Counted from the first letter of the stretch, positions 25,329 through 34,498 are shown. The stretch is 64,000 bases of DNA from Psychrobacillus sp042945595 (GCF_042945595.1 NZ_CP168493.1:3844001-3908000); one strand, 5' to 3'. A program made the numbers and translations. Notes: a model not told the origin generated them from the letters alone.

Positions 25329-26084
25329 ATGACACAAGAACCTGAATTGACACTAGTCGAACATTTAACAGAATTACGTAAAAGGCTCATTATTATAATT
25401 GCAACCTTTGTGCTTTCACTCGCTTTGGGACTTTGGATGGCACCAAAAACATTACATTTTCTTAAACGACAACCCACAGCTGCTCACGTTGAGTGGAATG
25501 TATTTGGTTATACAGACGGTTTAATGATTTATATAAAATGCGCCTTAATTCTTTCTATATTAATCACATTGCCTATAGCAATGCATCAAATTTGGTTATT
25601 TGTTAAGCCGGGATTATTGGAAAAAGAAGCAAAGGGAACTATTTACTTTATTCCAATCTCTTTTTTCTTGTTTTTAGCTGGCATTAGTTTTAGTTATTTT
25701 ATTTTATTTCCGTTAATGTTGAACTTTATGAAGAGTATTAATGATTCTATTGGTGCTGTAGAGACATACGGAATGCAACAATATTTTACTTTCATGTTTA
25801 ATCTGATTACTCCAGTCGGTATCGTTTTTGAGTTACCCGTCATCGTTTTATTTTTAACGAAATTAGGAATAGTAACGCCGGCTCTGCTACGCAAGATGAG
25901 AAAAATTTCATACTTCGTTCTAGTAGTAATTGGAGTTTCTATAACACCACCGGATTTCATGTCCGATTTCATCATTATTATACCGCTGTTACTATTATTT
26001 GAAATTAGTATTCTCGTATCTAGCTGGTCCTATAAAAAACAGCTAGCGAAAAGAGCGCTTATGGATGAGCAGTTAGAGGATTAA
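25329..26084 (+). CDS. tatC: Twin-arginine translocase subunit TatC
   Basis: TatC is the membrane receptor for twin-arginine signal peptides. The roughly 251-residue protein begins with the typical cytoplasmic stretch LTLVEHLTELRKRL. It has six helices and the conserved Glu region after helix 4-5 (GIVFELPVIVLFL). GGGGTGG lies about 9 nt before the ATG at 25329, preferred over the in-frame ATG at 25311 that contains the site. tatA follows 106 bp later, an order reversed from the common tatA-tatC. Confidence 0.94.
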   Translation: MTQEPELTLVEHLTELRKRLIIIIATFVLSLALGLWMAPKTLHFLKRQPTAAHVEWNVFGYTDGLMIYIKCALILSILITLPIAMHQIWLFVKPGLLEKEAKGTIYFIPISFFLFLAGISFSYFILFPLMLNFMKSINDSIGAVETYGMQQYFTFMFNLITPVGIVFELPVIVLFLTKLGIVTPALLRKMRKISYFVLVVIGVSITPPDFMSDFIIIIPLLLLFEISILVSSWSYKKQLAKRALMDEQLED

Positions 26085-26190
26085 ATCAGAAGTTTATATT
26101 TACGTGATCCTGTTATACTAAAGTTAAGTTTACTACTAAGCACATTTGCCTTTGGATCAATATAAAGCACACCACTAGGAGGAACACACC

Positions 26191-26388
26191 ATGCCAAACA
26201 TCGGCGTACCAGGTTTAATAATTATTTTAGTCATTGCTTTAATCGTCTTCGGACCAGCTAAACTACCTCAGTTAGGTAAAGCAGTTGGACAAACATTGAA
26301 AGAATTCAAAAATTCCACAAAAGATATAGTAGAAGATGTAAAAGAAGAGTTTAAATTAGAAGATAAAGATACAGACACTAAGAAATAA
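26191..26388 (+). CDS. tatA: Twin-arginine translocase subunit TatA
   Basis: This 65-residue protein has one N-terminal membrane helix (residues 5-21), the FGPAKLPQLGK hinge, an amphipathic helix and a charged tail, all typical of TatA. AGGAGG lies 9 nt before the ATG. With TatC it forms the minimal Gram-positive Tat system. Confidence 0.95.
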   Translation: MPNIGVPGLIIILVIALIVFGPAKLPQLGKAVGQTLKEFKNSTKDIVEDVKEEFKLEDKDTDTKK

Positions 26389-26402
26389 AACTTAATACCA
26401 TT

Positions 26403-26435
26403 AGCCAACTATTCTCTTGAATAGTTGGCTTTTTC
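26403..26435 (+). terminator. Terminator after tatA
   Basis: AGCCAACTATTC and GAATAGTTGGCT form a perfect 12-bp stem with a 4-base loop followed by TTTTC. Confidence 0.88.
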
Positions 26436-26437
26436 AA

Positions 26438-26573
26438 TTACCTAATTTTCTTTTGTAAATAAACTTGTTGAAACTCTTTTGTTGGAAACCCATCTATTAC
26501 TCCTACTACTTCGTAACCGAATTTTCAATAAAACTTAGGTGCTTGAAAACTAAAAGAATCTAATTGAATTGAC
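26438..26573 (-). pseudogene. 3' remnant of a GNAT acetyltransferase
   Basis: The minus strand reads SWSIQLDSFSFQAPKFY, then an in-frame TGA, then KFGYEVVGVIDGFPTKEFQQ and VYLQKKIR to a stop. This is the C-terminal half of a GNAT fold (pattern: LDTxSFQAPxFYxKxGYExxG). The N-terminal acetyl-CoA domain is missing and a terminator lies upstream, so it is a dead fragment. Confidence 0.65.
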
Positions 26574-26595
26574 CAGCTCCTACTCCAAAATAAAA

Positions 26596-26640
26596 AATCT
26601 CCTTTATTGCGACTTTCAAACCGCAATAAAGGAGATTTTT
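26596..26640 (-). terminator. Terminator of the TraB-family gene
   Basis: AAATCTCCTTTATTGCG and CGCAATAAAGGAGATTT form a 17-bp stem. On the minus strand it ends in a U-run about 35 bp after the TraB-family stop codon. Confidence 0.88.
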
Positions 26641-26671
26641 ATACTGTCTATTCTAGCTCAAATAAACCTTA

Positions 26672-27838
26672 CTAAAAATTTTTAAAGAATAACCTAATAA
26701 CATCTGCCCCACCTATGAAAGCTCCTAAAGACCCCACTAGATTAGTTAGTACAACGACTAGTAAAATACGTGTAACCTTATTATGCCAAAATCCTTTTAC
26801 TGTAAATACATCTTCTGAAAGAGTTTCAAAATCTCCAATGTTCGGTCGACGATAATACGCTTGGACAATTCCCGATACCCACCCCGATGCTATTAAAGGA
26901 TGTAAAGTAGTGATGGGAGCCGCTATAAAAGCAGATAATATTGCAAGCGGATGCCCAAACGCAATAGCTGCTCCAATAGCTGCGGTAGTACCAGTCCATA
27001 ATATCCAACTCAATGCTTGGTCAAACCCTGCTGTCGGATTTGCAATAAACGTGTAAGCTACAATAGCAATAAGAAGAACAGGTATTATCCAACCCAGTAT
27101 TTTAGGAACAACTGATTTTGGAGGAGTTTGAGCTAAACCTACTAAATCATGTTCTTTATGAATCTCTTTCGTAATACCTGGTACATGCGCAGCACCTAAT
27201 ACAGCAACTACCTTTTTCCCCGGTGCATCTTTAATCTTTTGTGCTAAATATTGATCTCGTTCATCGATTAAAGGAGTTTTTAGCTTAGGAAAAGATTCTG
27301 TAAACTCAGCAAGAACTGCGTTAAGCGTATCTTGTGATTTCATTTTTTCAAGCTCTTCCTCGGAAATCGTTTCTCTGCTAAAAATGCTAAAGAATACAGA
27401 AGTGAGAAGTTGTCCCTTGCCTAACCATCCAAGATTATGCCAAATGCGCGAAAAGGTAATTTGTATATTTCGATCCGCTAGCACGAGATTTGCACCTGTT
27501 TCTTTAGCAGATTCAATCCCTTGAATCATTTCCTGTCCAGGCTTTATCTCAAACTGTTTTGCTAAACGATTTTGAAATGAAGATATAGCTAAATTCATTA
27601 ATAGCAACGTGGCTTTTTTCTCTTTAATTACTTTAAAAATATCCGTTTCTTTCCACTTATTGCTGTCCATAACGGATTGGTATCTTTGTTCATCTAACTC
27701 AATACATACAGAGTCTGGTCTCTCTGCTTCAATCACTTCTTTTACTTGTTCTGCACTTTGTCTTGATACATGCGCAGTACCAATAAGTATTAATTCTCTA
27801 CCATCTAGGTTTATACGAGTAATATTATCCTCTTTCAC
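26672..27838 (-). CDS. TraB/PrgY-family membrane protein
   Basis: The 388-residue protein has the TraB domain: LILIGTAHVSRQS near the N-terminus, CIELDEQRY, and VVAVLGAAHVPGI. Its C-terminal half has several membrane helices. TraB/PrgY proteins were named for pheromone shutdown in enterococcal plasmids, but chromosomal homologues are widespread, with a metalloprotease-like (TIKI-related) fold and no settled role. The start is GTG with AAGGAAG upstream. It is a single gene. Confidence 0.85.
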   Translation of the reverse strand: MKEDNITRINLDGRELILIGTAHVSRQSAEQVKEVIEAERPDSVCIELDEQRYQSVMDSNKWKETDIFKVIKEKKATLLLMNLAISSFQNRLAKQFEIKPGQEMIQGIESAKETGANLVLADRNIQITFSRIWHNLGWLGKGQLLTSVFFSIFSRETISEEELEKMKSQDTLNAVLAEFTESFPKLKTPLIDERDQYLAQKIKDAPGKKVVAVLGAAHVPGITKEIHKEHDLVGLAQTPPKSVVPKILGWIIPVLLIAIVAYTFIANPTAGFDQALSWILWTGTTAAIGAAIAFGHPLAILSAFIAAPITTLHPLIASGWVSGIVQAYYRRPNIGDFETLSEDVFTVKGFWHNKVTRILLVVVLTNLVGSLGAFIGGADVIRLFFKNF

Positions 27839-28081
27839 AAGCTTCTTCCTTCATAGAACATATTTCTTTTGCGCAATTTTATACGCTCAATTACGAAAAG
27901 ACTGTCTATTATTAATAATGAATTAGATTAGCATAAATTTCAAATATGTTTTACTAAAAAATGAAGAAAATATAAGTAAATAGCAGTTCAATGACATTTC
28001 CTAATAAATCTTGAGAAAAGGTTTTTCTATGAATAAGTGATATACTAAAAAAATAATTTAACTATAAAGGAGTAATGCGAA

Positions 28082-28420
28082 ATGTTTATCGTAACAAACA
28101 GAATTAGAACAAAATTAGGCTTTGCAGAAAAAATGGCTCCTAATTTCACTAAGCCAGGTGCATTACAAGAAATGGAAGGATTTGTAAAAGTAGAAGTAAC
28201 GCTTACACAAAACCTAACAGAATACGATGAGTTAAACGTAAATATGTACTGGGAAAACCTTGAAAACTTTGAGGCTTGGAAAAATAGTGACGCATTCAAA
28301 GAATCTCATAAACGACCAGAGCCAGGTTCAAAAGCTGCTTCTCAAGAATCTCCTCTCCTAGGAAATGAACTAGTTATTTCAAAAGTTGCATCTACCATTG
28401 AAGCCATCCCTTCAAAATAA
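28082..28420 (+). CDS. IsdG/HmoB-family haem-degrading monooxygenase
   Basis: This 112-residue antibiotic-biosynthesis-monooxygenase-fold protein has the catalytic triad of IsdG-type haem oxygenases at matching positions: Asn6 (TNRI), Trp66 (EAWKNSD) and His76 (ESHKRP). These enzymes open haem to release iron in the cytoplasm. AAAGGAG precedes the ATG. It is a single gene with its own terminator and no haem transporter next to it. It could also be a more general ABM-domain protein, but the triad makes haem likely. Confidence 0.83.
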   Translation: MFIVTNRIRTKLGFAEKMAPNFTKPGALQEMEGFVKVEVTLTQNLTEYDELNVNMYWENLENFEAWKNSDAFKESHKRPEPGSKAASQESPLLGNELVISKVASTIEAIPSK

Positions 28421-28436
28421 TAAGGATTTAATTAAT

Positions 28437-28481
28437 ACTCCTACTTAAGTGTTCTAGAACACTTAAGTAGGAGTTTTTTTA
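28437..28481 (+). terminator. Terminator, 38-bp perfect palindrome
   Basis: ACTCCTACTTAAGTGTTCT is followed directly by its exact reverse complement and then seven Ts. Confidence 0.9.
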
Positions 28482-28581
28482 TGAAGAACCTCTTTACTTT
28501 TCATCCGTTAAACTTTTTGTTATACTGGGTTAGTTACCTAAGATAACTATTATCTTTGGTAATTACTTTCTTTGGTGAGGA

Positions 28582-29022
28582 GTGATTCTAATCAACACAT
28601 CTCGAGAATTTTTTCATCAGTTAATTCATCTGTATCGTCCATTTGAAAATCATTTGAATATCCAACTCGCGAAACATGATTTATATAGAGCACAGTGGAC
28701 TATTTTATTCTACTTATCCAACAATGGTTCTACATCACTTGTTGAGCTTTCTAATTATCAAGGTGTAGAAAAGCCCACTATTACGAGAACGATTAATCGT
28801 TTAGAAGAATTAGGGTATGTAGAGCAGCTACCTAGCCATGATAAGCGTGAAAAAAGAATGCAATTGACGTTACTTGGCAAAAATGTTTATGAAGACGTTC
28901 GGGTAACAATAGATGCATACGAGCAAAATATTCTAAAAGGGATATCTGAGACCGATCAACTAAAAGCAATTCAAATGATGGATGAAATACGTAATAATAT
29001 TCTAGAACAGGGAGCTAAATAA
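28582..29022 (+). CDS. MarR-family transcriptional regulator
   Basis: This 146-residue winged-helix regulator has YRAQWTILFYLSNNGSTSLVE (in part), the recognition region VEKPTITRTINRLEELGYVE and the wing DKREKRMQLT. The only in-frame standard start is GTG at 28582, which overlaps the GAGGAG ribosome site; an in-frame TGA lies just upstream. Translation may instead begin at the ATC at 28591 (8-nt spacing) or the ATT at 28585. It is one base from the following MFS gene and probably controls it. Confidence 0.85.
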   Translation: MILINTSREFFHQLIHLYRPFENHLNIQLAKHDLYRAQWTILFYLSNNGSTSLVELSNYQGVEKPTITRTINRLEELGYVEQLPSHDKREKRMQLTLLGKNVYEDVRVTIDAYEQNILKGISETDQLKAIQMMDEIRNNILEQGAK

Positions 29023-29023
29023 C

Positions 29024-30214
29024 ATGGATCAATCTAGACCCAAACTATGGACGAAAGATTTTATCGTTGTTTCTTCCATTAACTTTTTAATAACGTTAAT
29101 TTTTTATTTATTAATGGTGACAATTGCTGTTTATGCGGTGAATGAATTCAATGCTTCCACAAGTCAAGCAGGTTTAGTAACCGGCATTTTTATCATTGGA
29201 ACGTTAATTGGGCGTCTTTTCATCGGACGTGTAATTGATTTGATTGGTCGCAAAAAAACATTGTTTATTGGGTTAGCTCTATTTACGCTAACGACATCTT
29301 TATATTTTGTAAATCTAGGTTTAACTTTCTTACTAATAAATCGATTTCTTCATGGTTTAACTTTAGGAATAGCGAGTACGGCAGCAGGAACGATTGTTGC
29401 ACAAATTATTCCAATGACAAGAAAAGGAGAAGGAATTGGTTATTTTAGTATGAGTTCAACACTCGCCGCTGCAATTGGACCTTTCATCGGCTTGTATATG
29501 AGTCAGCATACAACTTTCCACTTGATTTTTGGATTTTGTCTTGCATTAGGAATATTTAGTCTCATCACTTCGTTCTTCCTGTATGTTCCTGCAATTGAAA
29601 AACTAACAAAAACAGCTGAAACAAAAGGATTCAAACTATCTAACTTTGTAGAACCGAAGGCATTGCCTATTGCATTCATAACATTAGCGATTGCTTTCTG
29701 TTATTCTAGTGTTCTTTCCTTTATCAACTTTTATGCTATTGAAATTAACCTAGTGAATGCAGCAAGTTTCTTCTTTATTGTATATGCTATAGCGATTCTA
29801 GTATCCCGCCCATTTACTGGTCGTCTTATGGATGCCAAAGGTGCAAACTATATTATGTATCCTGCCTTTCTTATTCTCGGTACAGGTATGCTACTCTTAA
29901 GCACAGCAAGCACCAGCTTCACATTATTATTAGCCGGTGCACTTATTGGTCTTGGGTTCGGGAATATGCAATCTACTACTCAAGCGGTAGCTGTAAAGCT
30001 AAGCCCTCCTCATCGTATTGGGCTCGCAACTTCTACTTTCTTTATCTTCTTCGATGCAGGTCTCGGATTTGGTCCATATGTACTTGGATACATCATTCCT
30101 CTAACCGGTTATAGCACGTTATATGTAATTTTAGGAATAGTAGCTATTATTACAATCATTCCATATATCTTCTTACATGGTCGAAAAGAAAAAGCAAATT
30201 TTCTTACAGAATAA
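29024..30214 (+). CDS. MFS transporter (drug-efflux-like)
   Basis: The 396-residue, 12-helix MFS carrier has motif A GRLFIGRVIDLIGRKKTLFI between helices 2 and 3. It also has the helix-5 region GLTLGIASTAAGTIVAQIIP, typical of drug-proton antiporters. It begins one base after the marR-type stop, which implies translational coupling and local regulation. Confidence 0.9.
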   Translation: MDQSRPKLWTKDFIVVSSINFLITLIFYLLMVTIAVYAVNEFNASTSQAGLVTGIFIIGTLIGRLFIGRVIDLIGRKKTLFIGLALFTLTTSLYFVNLGLTFLLINRFLHGLTLGIASTAAGTIVAQIIPMTRKGEGIGYFSMSSTLAAAIGPFIGLYMSQHTTFHLIFGFCLALGIFSLITSFFLYVPAIEKLTKTAETKGFKLSNFVEPKALPIAFITLAIAFCYSSVLSFINFYAIEINLVNAASFFFIVYAIAILVSRPFTGRLMDAKGANYIMYPAFLILGTGMLLLSTASTSFTLLLAGALIGLGFGNMQSTTQAVAVKLSPPHRIGLATSTFFIFFDAGLGFGPYVLGYIIPLTGYSTLYVILGIVAIITIIPYIFLHGRKEKANFLTE

Positions 30215-30260
30215 AATAAGAAGAGGCTATCCACTTTATAGGATAGCCCCTTCTTATTTT
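30213..30260. terminator. Bidirectional terminator
   Basis: AAAATAAGAAG and GGCTATCC arms pair with GGATAGCC and CTTCTTATTTT across one mismatch. The hairpin covers the ends of the MFS gene and the convergent copD-like gene. Confidence 0.82.
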
Positions 30261-31336
30261 ATACTCCATATTAACGCTAAATAGCCAGAAAGTACGAATA
30301 GAATACTCAGTAAAAACGTTATGAATGGTGGAGCTTTTTTAAGAAAAGCGTAGACAGTTAAACCAATGAACAGAATCGCTAATAATAACAGGGATAAGCC
30401 TGTAGCATTTATCGTTAGTTCTACACGAAACACTTGTAAACTTTGTCCTTGATAAAAGTAGCTAAATAATTTGGAAGGTCCTTCATTTTTGAACGTATTT
30501 TCACTTGGTGGTGATTGGTGGCCAAGTGCCGCAGTGACAGAAAAAATGAGTAACACTAATAAGCTTTCTACTCTAGCCCAAGGTTTCGGATTAAAGCTCG
30601 GGTCATTTTGTAGTTTCTTTTTGATGAATACGCCATTTATAATTGCGTACACAAGTAATGGAATGATTAATAGATGTTTGATCAACAGAAGTTGGCCGTA
30701 TGGTAGCATCCAGGAATCCGTATAAGCAGCAAAATCAACTACAAACGTCATGAGCAGCAATCCAGAAATAATCGTTATACCGAAGCATGCTGATGCAACC
30801 GGTGTAAACCATTTTAAAAAGTTCAACCAATTTGAAAAACCTCTTGAAAACCAACTCACCATTAATAAAATACCAATCCAAACGGTAACCACTGTAAAAT
30901 GGGTAGTATGTGTAATAAACCCATTTAGGTGCTCAATAGGACTCGCGTGGCTTGCCCAACCTAATCCCAAAATTAAGAGAAATGTAAGGATAAATCCTCC
31001 AATTGAATACGCACGATTTGTGTGATCCTCAAAAAATAGAAGGAAGATGACCAATATGGTAGCTACTAAAAAAGTAAAAATCCACGCTTTACCTACTTCA
31101 AACGTATAAAGTACCATTTGAAGTGTCCCCACAAATTCATTTCCTCTATCCAAATTTAACACTAGTAGTAAAATAGGAATAAAAGAAAAAAAAGCAATTC
31201 CTATCGTAGCAATAACTTGTAACCATCTCTGTACATTTATTTCTGGTTTTAAAGTGCTCGGCACAAGCGCAATAAGAAAGCTGCCAATCAAAAGCGAAAA
31301 ACAGAGATATACTAAAATTTCACTTATCGTAATCAT
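30254..31336 (-). CDS. CopD-domain copper transport protein
   Basis: The 360-residue protein has eight or nine membrane helices. It has the CopD-type histidines in HASPIEHLNGFITHTTHFTVVTVW (two segments) and LIKHLLIIPLL. It begins 9 bp after copC. Together they resemble the two halves of Bacillus YcnJ, a copper-uptake protein, but here as separate genes. Membrane location and copper import are inferred from the family. Confidence 0.83.
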   Translation of the reverse strand: MITISEILVYLCFSLLIGSFLIALVPSTLKPEINVQRWLQVIATIGIAFFSFIPILLLVLNLDRGNEFVGTLQMVLYTFEVGKAWIFTFLVATILVIFLLFFEDHTNRAYSIGGFILTFLLILGLGWASHASPIEHLNGFITHTTHFTVVTVWIGILLMVSWFSRGFSNWLNFLKWFTPVASACFGITIISGLLLMTFVVDFAAYTDSWMLPYGQLLLIKHLLIIPLLVYAIINGVFIKKKLQNDPSFNPKPWARVESLLVLLIFSVTAALGHQSPPSENTFKNEGPSKLFSYFYQGQSLQVFRVELTINATGLSLLLLAILFIGLTVYAFLKKAPPFITFLLSILFVLSGYLALIWSIK

Positions 31337-31345
31337 GAATCTATC

Positions 31346-31888
31346 TTATTTCTTTCTACGCAACCAGATGAAAAGCCCACCAATGATTACGATTAACCCA
31401 ATTACAACGAAAGGCACTACATTGGAAGATGATTTAACTTCCTCTTTCTGTTCTACTGTTGTTGGCGTAGCTGCAGGTGCTGAAGTTGTATTTGCTTGTT
31501 CTACTTTTTCACCTTCCATTGGTGTTTCAGAAGATGCGGGAACCTCTACAGTGAATGGTATATTCCCTTCGATCTGATGTCCGTCTACTCCAACAATGTT
31601 CCAGTTTATTTCATAATTTCCGTTGTCCAAAGGAATAGATAAAGTACCTTCCAACTTTTCTTCATTTATTATAATATTATCGACAGGAATTGTTTCACCA
31701 GTTGAACTTTTTAGTTCAAACGTGCTACTTTGTTCTAATTTACCTTCAAACGTTAACTTAATTTCACTCAGTTGTTCTGTCACTACCTCTCCATTTGCAG
31801 GATTGGAATTCTCTAACCCCGTATGTGCAAACGCGCTATTTGCAAATGTAAACATAAAAACAAATGCTATGAATATTATTTTTTTCAT
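31346..31888 (-). CDS. CopC-domain copper-binding protein
   Basis: This 180-residue exported protein has signal peptide 1-21 ending SAFA, so that His22 becomes the mature N-terminus. Together with the DGHQIEG motif this forms the usual CopC Cu(II) site. A Thr/Pro/Glu-rich linker leads to a C-terminal membrane helix and RRKK tail. AGGAGG precedes the ATG. It is the first gene of the copC-copD pair. Confidence 0.86.
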   Translation of the reverse strand: MKKIIFIAFVFMFTFANSAFAHTGLENSNPANGEVVTEQLSEIKLTFEGKLEQSSTFELKSSTGETIPVDNIIINEEKLEGTLSIPLDNGNYEINWNIVGVDGHQIEGNIPFTVEVPASSETPMEGEKVEQANTTSAPAATPTTVEQKEEVKSSSNVVPFVVIGLIVIIGGLFIWLRRKK

Positions 31889-31937
31889 AAAAATTCCTCC
31901 TAAATTAAATTTACATCACTTAGTATAACCAAACTTT

Positions 31938-32029
31938 GTGTTGAAAGTATGAAATACGTTTCAACACGAAAAAGAGGAGCCTCATTCGCATCCTCTACAT
32001 AATAAATAAAGCTTCCTCTTCGTGTTGAA
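31938..32029 (-). other. Nested alternative hairpins between the lysine ABC operon and copC
   Basis: GTGTTGAA occurs at 31938, its complement at 31960 and the direct form again at 32022. TTCAACACGAA (31960-31970) can pair perfectly with TTCGTGTTGAA (32019-32029), or with GTGTTGAAA (31938-31946). On the minus strand an inner AGAGGA/TCCTCT hairpin followed by TTTTC looks like a terminator for the ABC operon. Confidence 0.5.
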
Positions 32030-32067
32030 GGGAAGCCACAATAATATCCTATGAATCCAAAACACAA

Positions 32068-32802
32068 TTATTTTAAAGTTCGTTTTAAAAATTCTCTCGT
32101 ACGCTCTTGAGTAGGGCTATTAAAGATTTGTTCTGGTGGTCCTTCTTCGGCGATAACCCCTTTGTCCATAAATACAACTCGATCCGAAACTTCTTTTGCA
32201 AACTCCATTTCATGCGTAACGATTAACATGGTAAGTCCTGTTCCAGCTAGTTCCTTCATGACTTTCAGAACTTCTCCTACCATTTCAGGATCGAGCGCAG
32301 AAGTTGGTTCATCGAATAGCATGACATCTGGTTCCATCGATAATGCTCGAGCAATTGCGACACGTTGCTTTTGACCACCTGATAATTGGCTTGGTTTTGC
32401 ATTCACGTATTGATCCATACCAACGACTTTTAAATATTTTAGCGCTGTTTTTTCAGCTTCTTCTTTAGAGCGTTTCAGTACTTTCACTTGTCCAACAACA
32501 CAATTGCTCAATACATTGTGATTATTAAATAAGTTAAACTGTTGGAAAACCATTCCTAATTTTGTCCGATATGCATGAATATCATGTTTATCATTTAAAA
32601 TATTTTCCCCATGATAGATAATTTGTCCACCACTTGGTTTTTCTAAAAGATTAATACAACGAAGAAGAGTGGACTTACCCGATCCAGAGGAACCTATAAT
32701 ACATACTACTTCTCCTTTTTCAACGGAAAAATCGATATCTTTTAATACTTCATGCGTTCCAAAGGATTTATTTAAATGTTGAACTTTAATCACGTTTTCC
32801 AT
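32068..32802 (-). CDS. Amino-acid (lysine) ABC transporter ATP-binding protein
   Basis: This 244-residue GlnQ-type ATPase has Walker A GSSGSGKST, signature LSGGQKQR, Walker B VMLFDEPTSALDPE and HEMEFA. It is the third gene of a binding protein-permease-ATPase operon whose leader is a lysine riboswitch, so lysine (or another basic amino acid) is the likely substrate. Confidence 0.9.
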   Translation of the reverse strand: MENVIKVQHLNKSFGTHEVLKDIDFSVEKGEVVCIIGSSGSGKSTLLRCINLLEKPSGGQIIYHGENILNDKHDIHAYRTKLGMVFQQFNLFNNHNVLSNCVVGQVKVLKRSKEEAEKTALKYLKVVGMDQYVNAKPSQLSGGQKQRVAIARALSMEPDVMLFDEPTSALDPEMVGEVLKVMKELAGTGLTMLIVTHEMEFAKEVSDRVVFMDKGVIAEEGPPEQIFNSPTQERTREFLKRTLK

Positions 32803-32819
32803 ACTTTATCACCCTTTGT

Positions 32820-33578
32820 TTACTGAATTCCAGCATTGTTTTTTGGCAGTGTGATTTGCGTTGTTTGACCAATCATACTGTAATTTGCTGGTCCTTCTAG
32901 TTTTCTTTCAATATATCGCAAAATTAACGTTACGGTAAAGGTCATGACGAAATACAAAATACACGCAACGAAAAACGGCTCAAAATATTTAAAACTAATT
33001 CCCGCAACAGTTTTTGTTTGGAAATATAGTTCCGTTACTCCTATTACATTTAATACGGAGGTATCCTTAATATTGATGATGAATTGGTTACCTGTTGCTG
33101 GCAAAATATTACGAATTACTTGCGGTAATATAACCTGAAACATTGTTTGTAGATGATTCATACCGATTGCTTGTGCTGCTTCAAATTGTCCCTTTTCAAT
33201 CGAAATAACTCCACCACGAACGATTTCCGCCATATAAGAACCTGTGTTAATAGATACGATAAATATAGCTGCAACAGTTCGGTCCATGTCTACACCAAAA
33301 GCCATAGCGGAACCATAAAATATAACCATTGCTTGTACAATCATTGGAGTTCCACGGAAAAACTCTATATATACGGAAAGAATTATATTCACTATTTTTA
33401 AAATAACTCGTTTTACTTTTCTTTCAGGTGTTGGTATTGTACGAATAACTCCTGCTAGCAAACCTATAATTGCACCTATAATAGTACTAATTATGGAGAT
33501 TAAGAGTGTCATGCCTGCTCCACGAAGAAACAATGGCCAATTATTTATAATCATTGAAATAATCCACTCGATACTCAT
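32820..33578 (-). CDS. Amino-acid (lysine) ABC transporter permease
   Basis: The 252-residue HisM/GlnP-type permease has about five helices and the coupling motif EAAQAIGMNHLQTMFQVILP. AGGAGGG precedes the ATG. It lies between the binding-protein and ATPase genes, 17 bp from the latter. Confidence 0.9.
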   Translation of the reverse strand: MSIEWIISMIINNWPLFLRGAGMTLLISIISTIIGAIIGLLAGVIRTIPTPERKVKRVILKIVNIILSVYIEFFRGTPMIVQAMVIFYGSAMAFGVDMDRTVAAIFIVSINTGSYMAEIVRGGVISIEKGQFEAAQAIGMNHLQTMFQVILPQVIRNILPATGNQFIINIKDTSVLNVIGVTELYFQTKTVAGISFKYFEPFFVACILYFVMTFTVTLILRYIERKLEGPANYSMIGQTTQITLPKNNAGIQ

Positions 33579-33600
33579 ACTTTCCCTCCTTTACATATCA

Positions 33601-33632
33601 AAACCGGCTGCAAAAAGTAACAGCCGGTTTGC
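33601..33632 (-). terminator. Attenuating hairpin between binding-protein and permease genes
   Basis: AAACCGGCTG and CAGCCGGTTT form a 10-bp stem. On the minus strand it is followed by a short U-run (TTTTG). It should lower permease and ATPase expression relative to the binding protein. Confidence 0.6.
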
Positions 33633-33640
33633 TTTCCTCA

Positions 33641-34498
33641 TTATTCAGCAGCTGGTTGATTTTGAATTGCTTTATCCATAATTTCTTGACGTTCTTCTTC
33701 AGAAACTTTTGCTAATATTTCATTAATCTTTTCTGTTAATTTACTACCTTTTTTAAGGCCAACCGCTACTGCCGTCTCTTCTTCATCCGCAACGAATCCA
33801 TCTTCAAATTCTACCATTGCAAAATTTGGATTTGCGGAAGAAGCGCTAATTCCTTCAGGACGTTCAGATACGTACCCATCAATTACACCTGACTCCAATG
33901 CAACGCGCATCGCAGGAAAGTTATCCGATGCTGGTTGTTTTTTTACACCTTTAATTTGATCGATTACTCCGTAGTGAGAAGTATTCAACTGACCAGTGAC
34001 TTTTGCCCCACTAAAATCTTGAATAGAAGTAGCTCCTTCATAAGGTCCGCCCTTTTTAACGACCATTACAAAGTTTGATGTGTAATAGTTTTCAGAAAAA
34101 TCGATTGTTTTTTTACGCTCTGCTGTTGGAGACATACCTGCAATAATTGCATCTATCTTTTTTGATTCTAATGAAGGGACTAATCCATCCCATTCCGTTT
34201 TTACAATCACTAATTTTTTCCCTAAACCTTCTGCAATTTTCTTAGCAATCTCTACATCGTATCCACCTGCGTATTCCGCATTCCCATCAATTTTCACCCC
34301 ACCATTAGAATCATCTAATTGTGTCCAGTTAAATGGTGGATAGCCAGCTTCCAATCCTATAGTAAATGTATCTTTTTCTTTTGTATCATTTTTAGAAGAA
34401 CTTGCACCATTACTATTAGAGCTTGTTCCACATCCTGCCAATAACAACATGGTCGTAAAGAATAGCCCAATAAATATTGATAGTTTCTTTTTCATCAT
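33641..34498 (-). CDS. Lysine-type amino-acid-binding lipoprotein
   Basis: This 285-residue solute-binding protein of the polar amino-acid family has a signal peptide with lipobox LLAGC and a Ser/Asn-rich linker. It then has FTIGLEAGYPPFNW, DGLVPSLESKKIDAIIAGMS and the hinge region GYVSERPEG. It is the first gene of the importer operon. The L-box riboswitch upstream supports lysine as the ligand. Confidence 0.9.
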   Translation of the reverse strand: MMKKKLSIFIGLFFTTMLLLAGCGTSSNSNGASSSKNDTKEKDTFTIGLEAGYPPFNWTQLDDSNGGVKIDGNAEYAGGYDVEIAKKIAEGLGKKLVIVKTEWDGLVPSLESKKIDAIIAGMSPTAERKKTIDFSENYYTSNFVMVVKKGGPYEGATSIQDFSGAKVTGQLNTSHYGVIDQIKGVKKQPASDNFPAMRVALESGVIDGYVSERPEGISASSANPNFAMVEFEDGFVADEEETAVAVGLKKGSKLTEKINEILAKVSEEERQEIMDKAIQNQPAAE

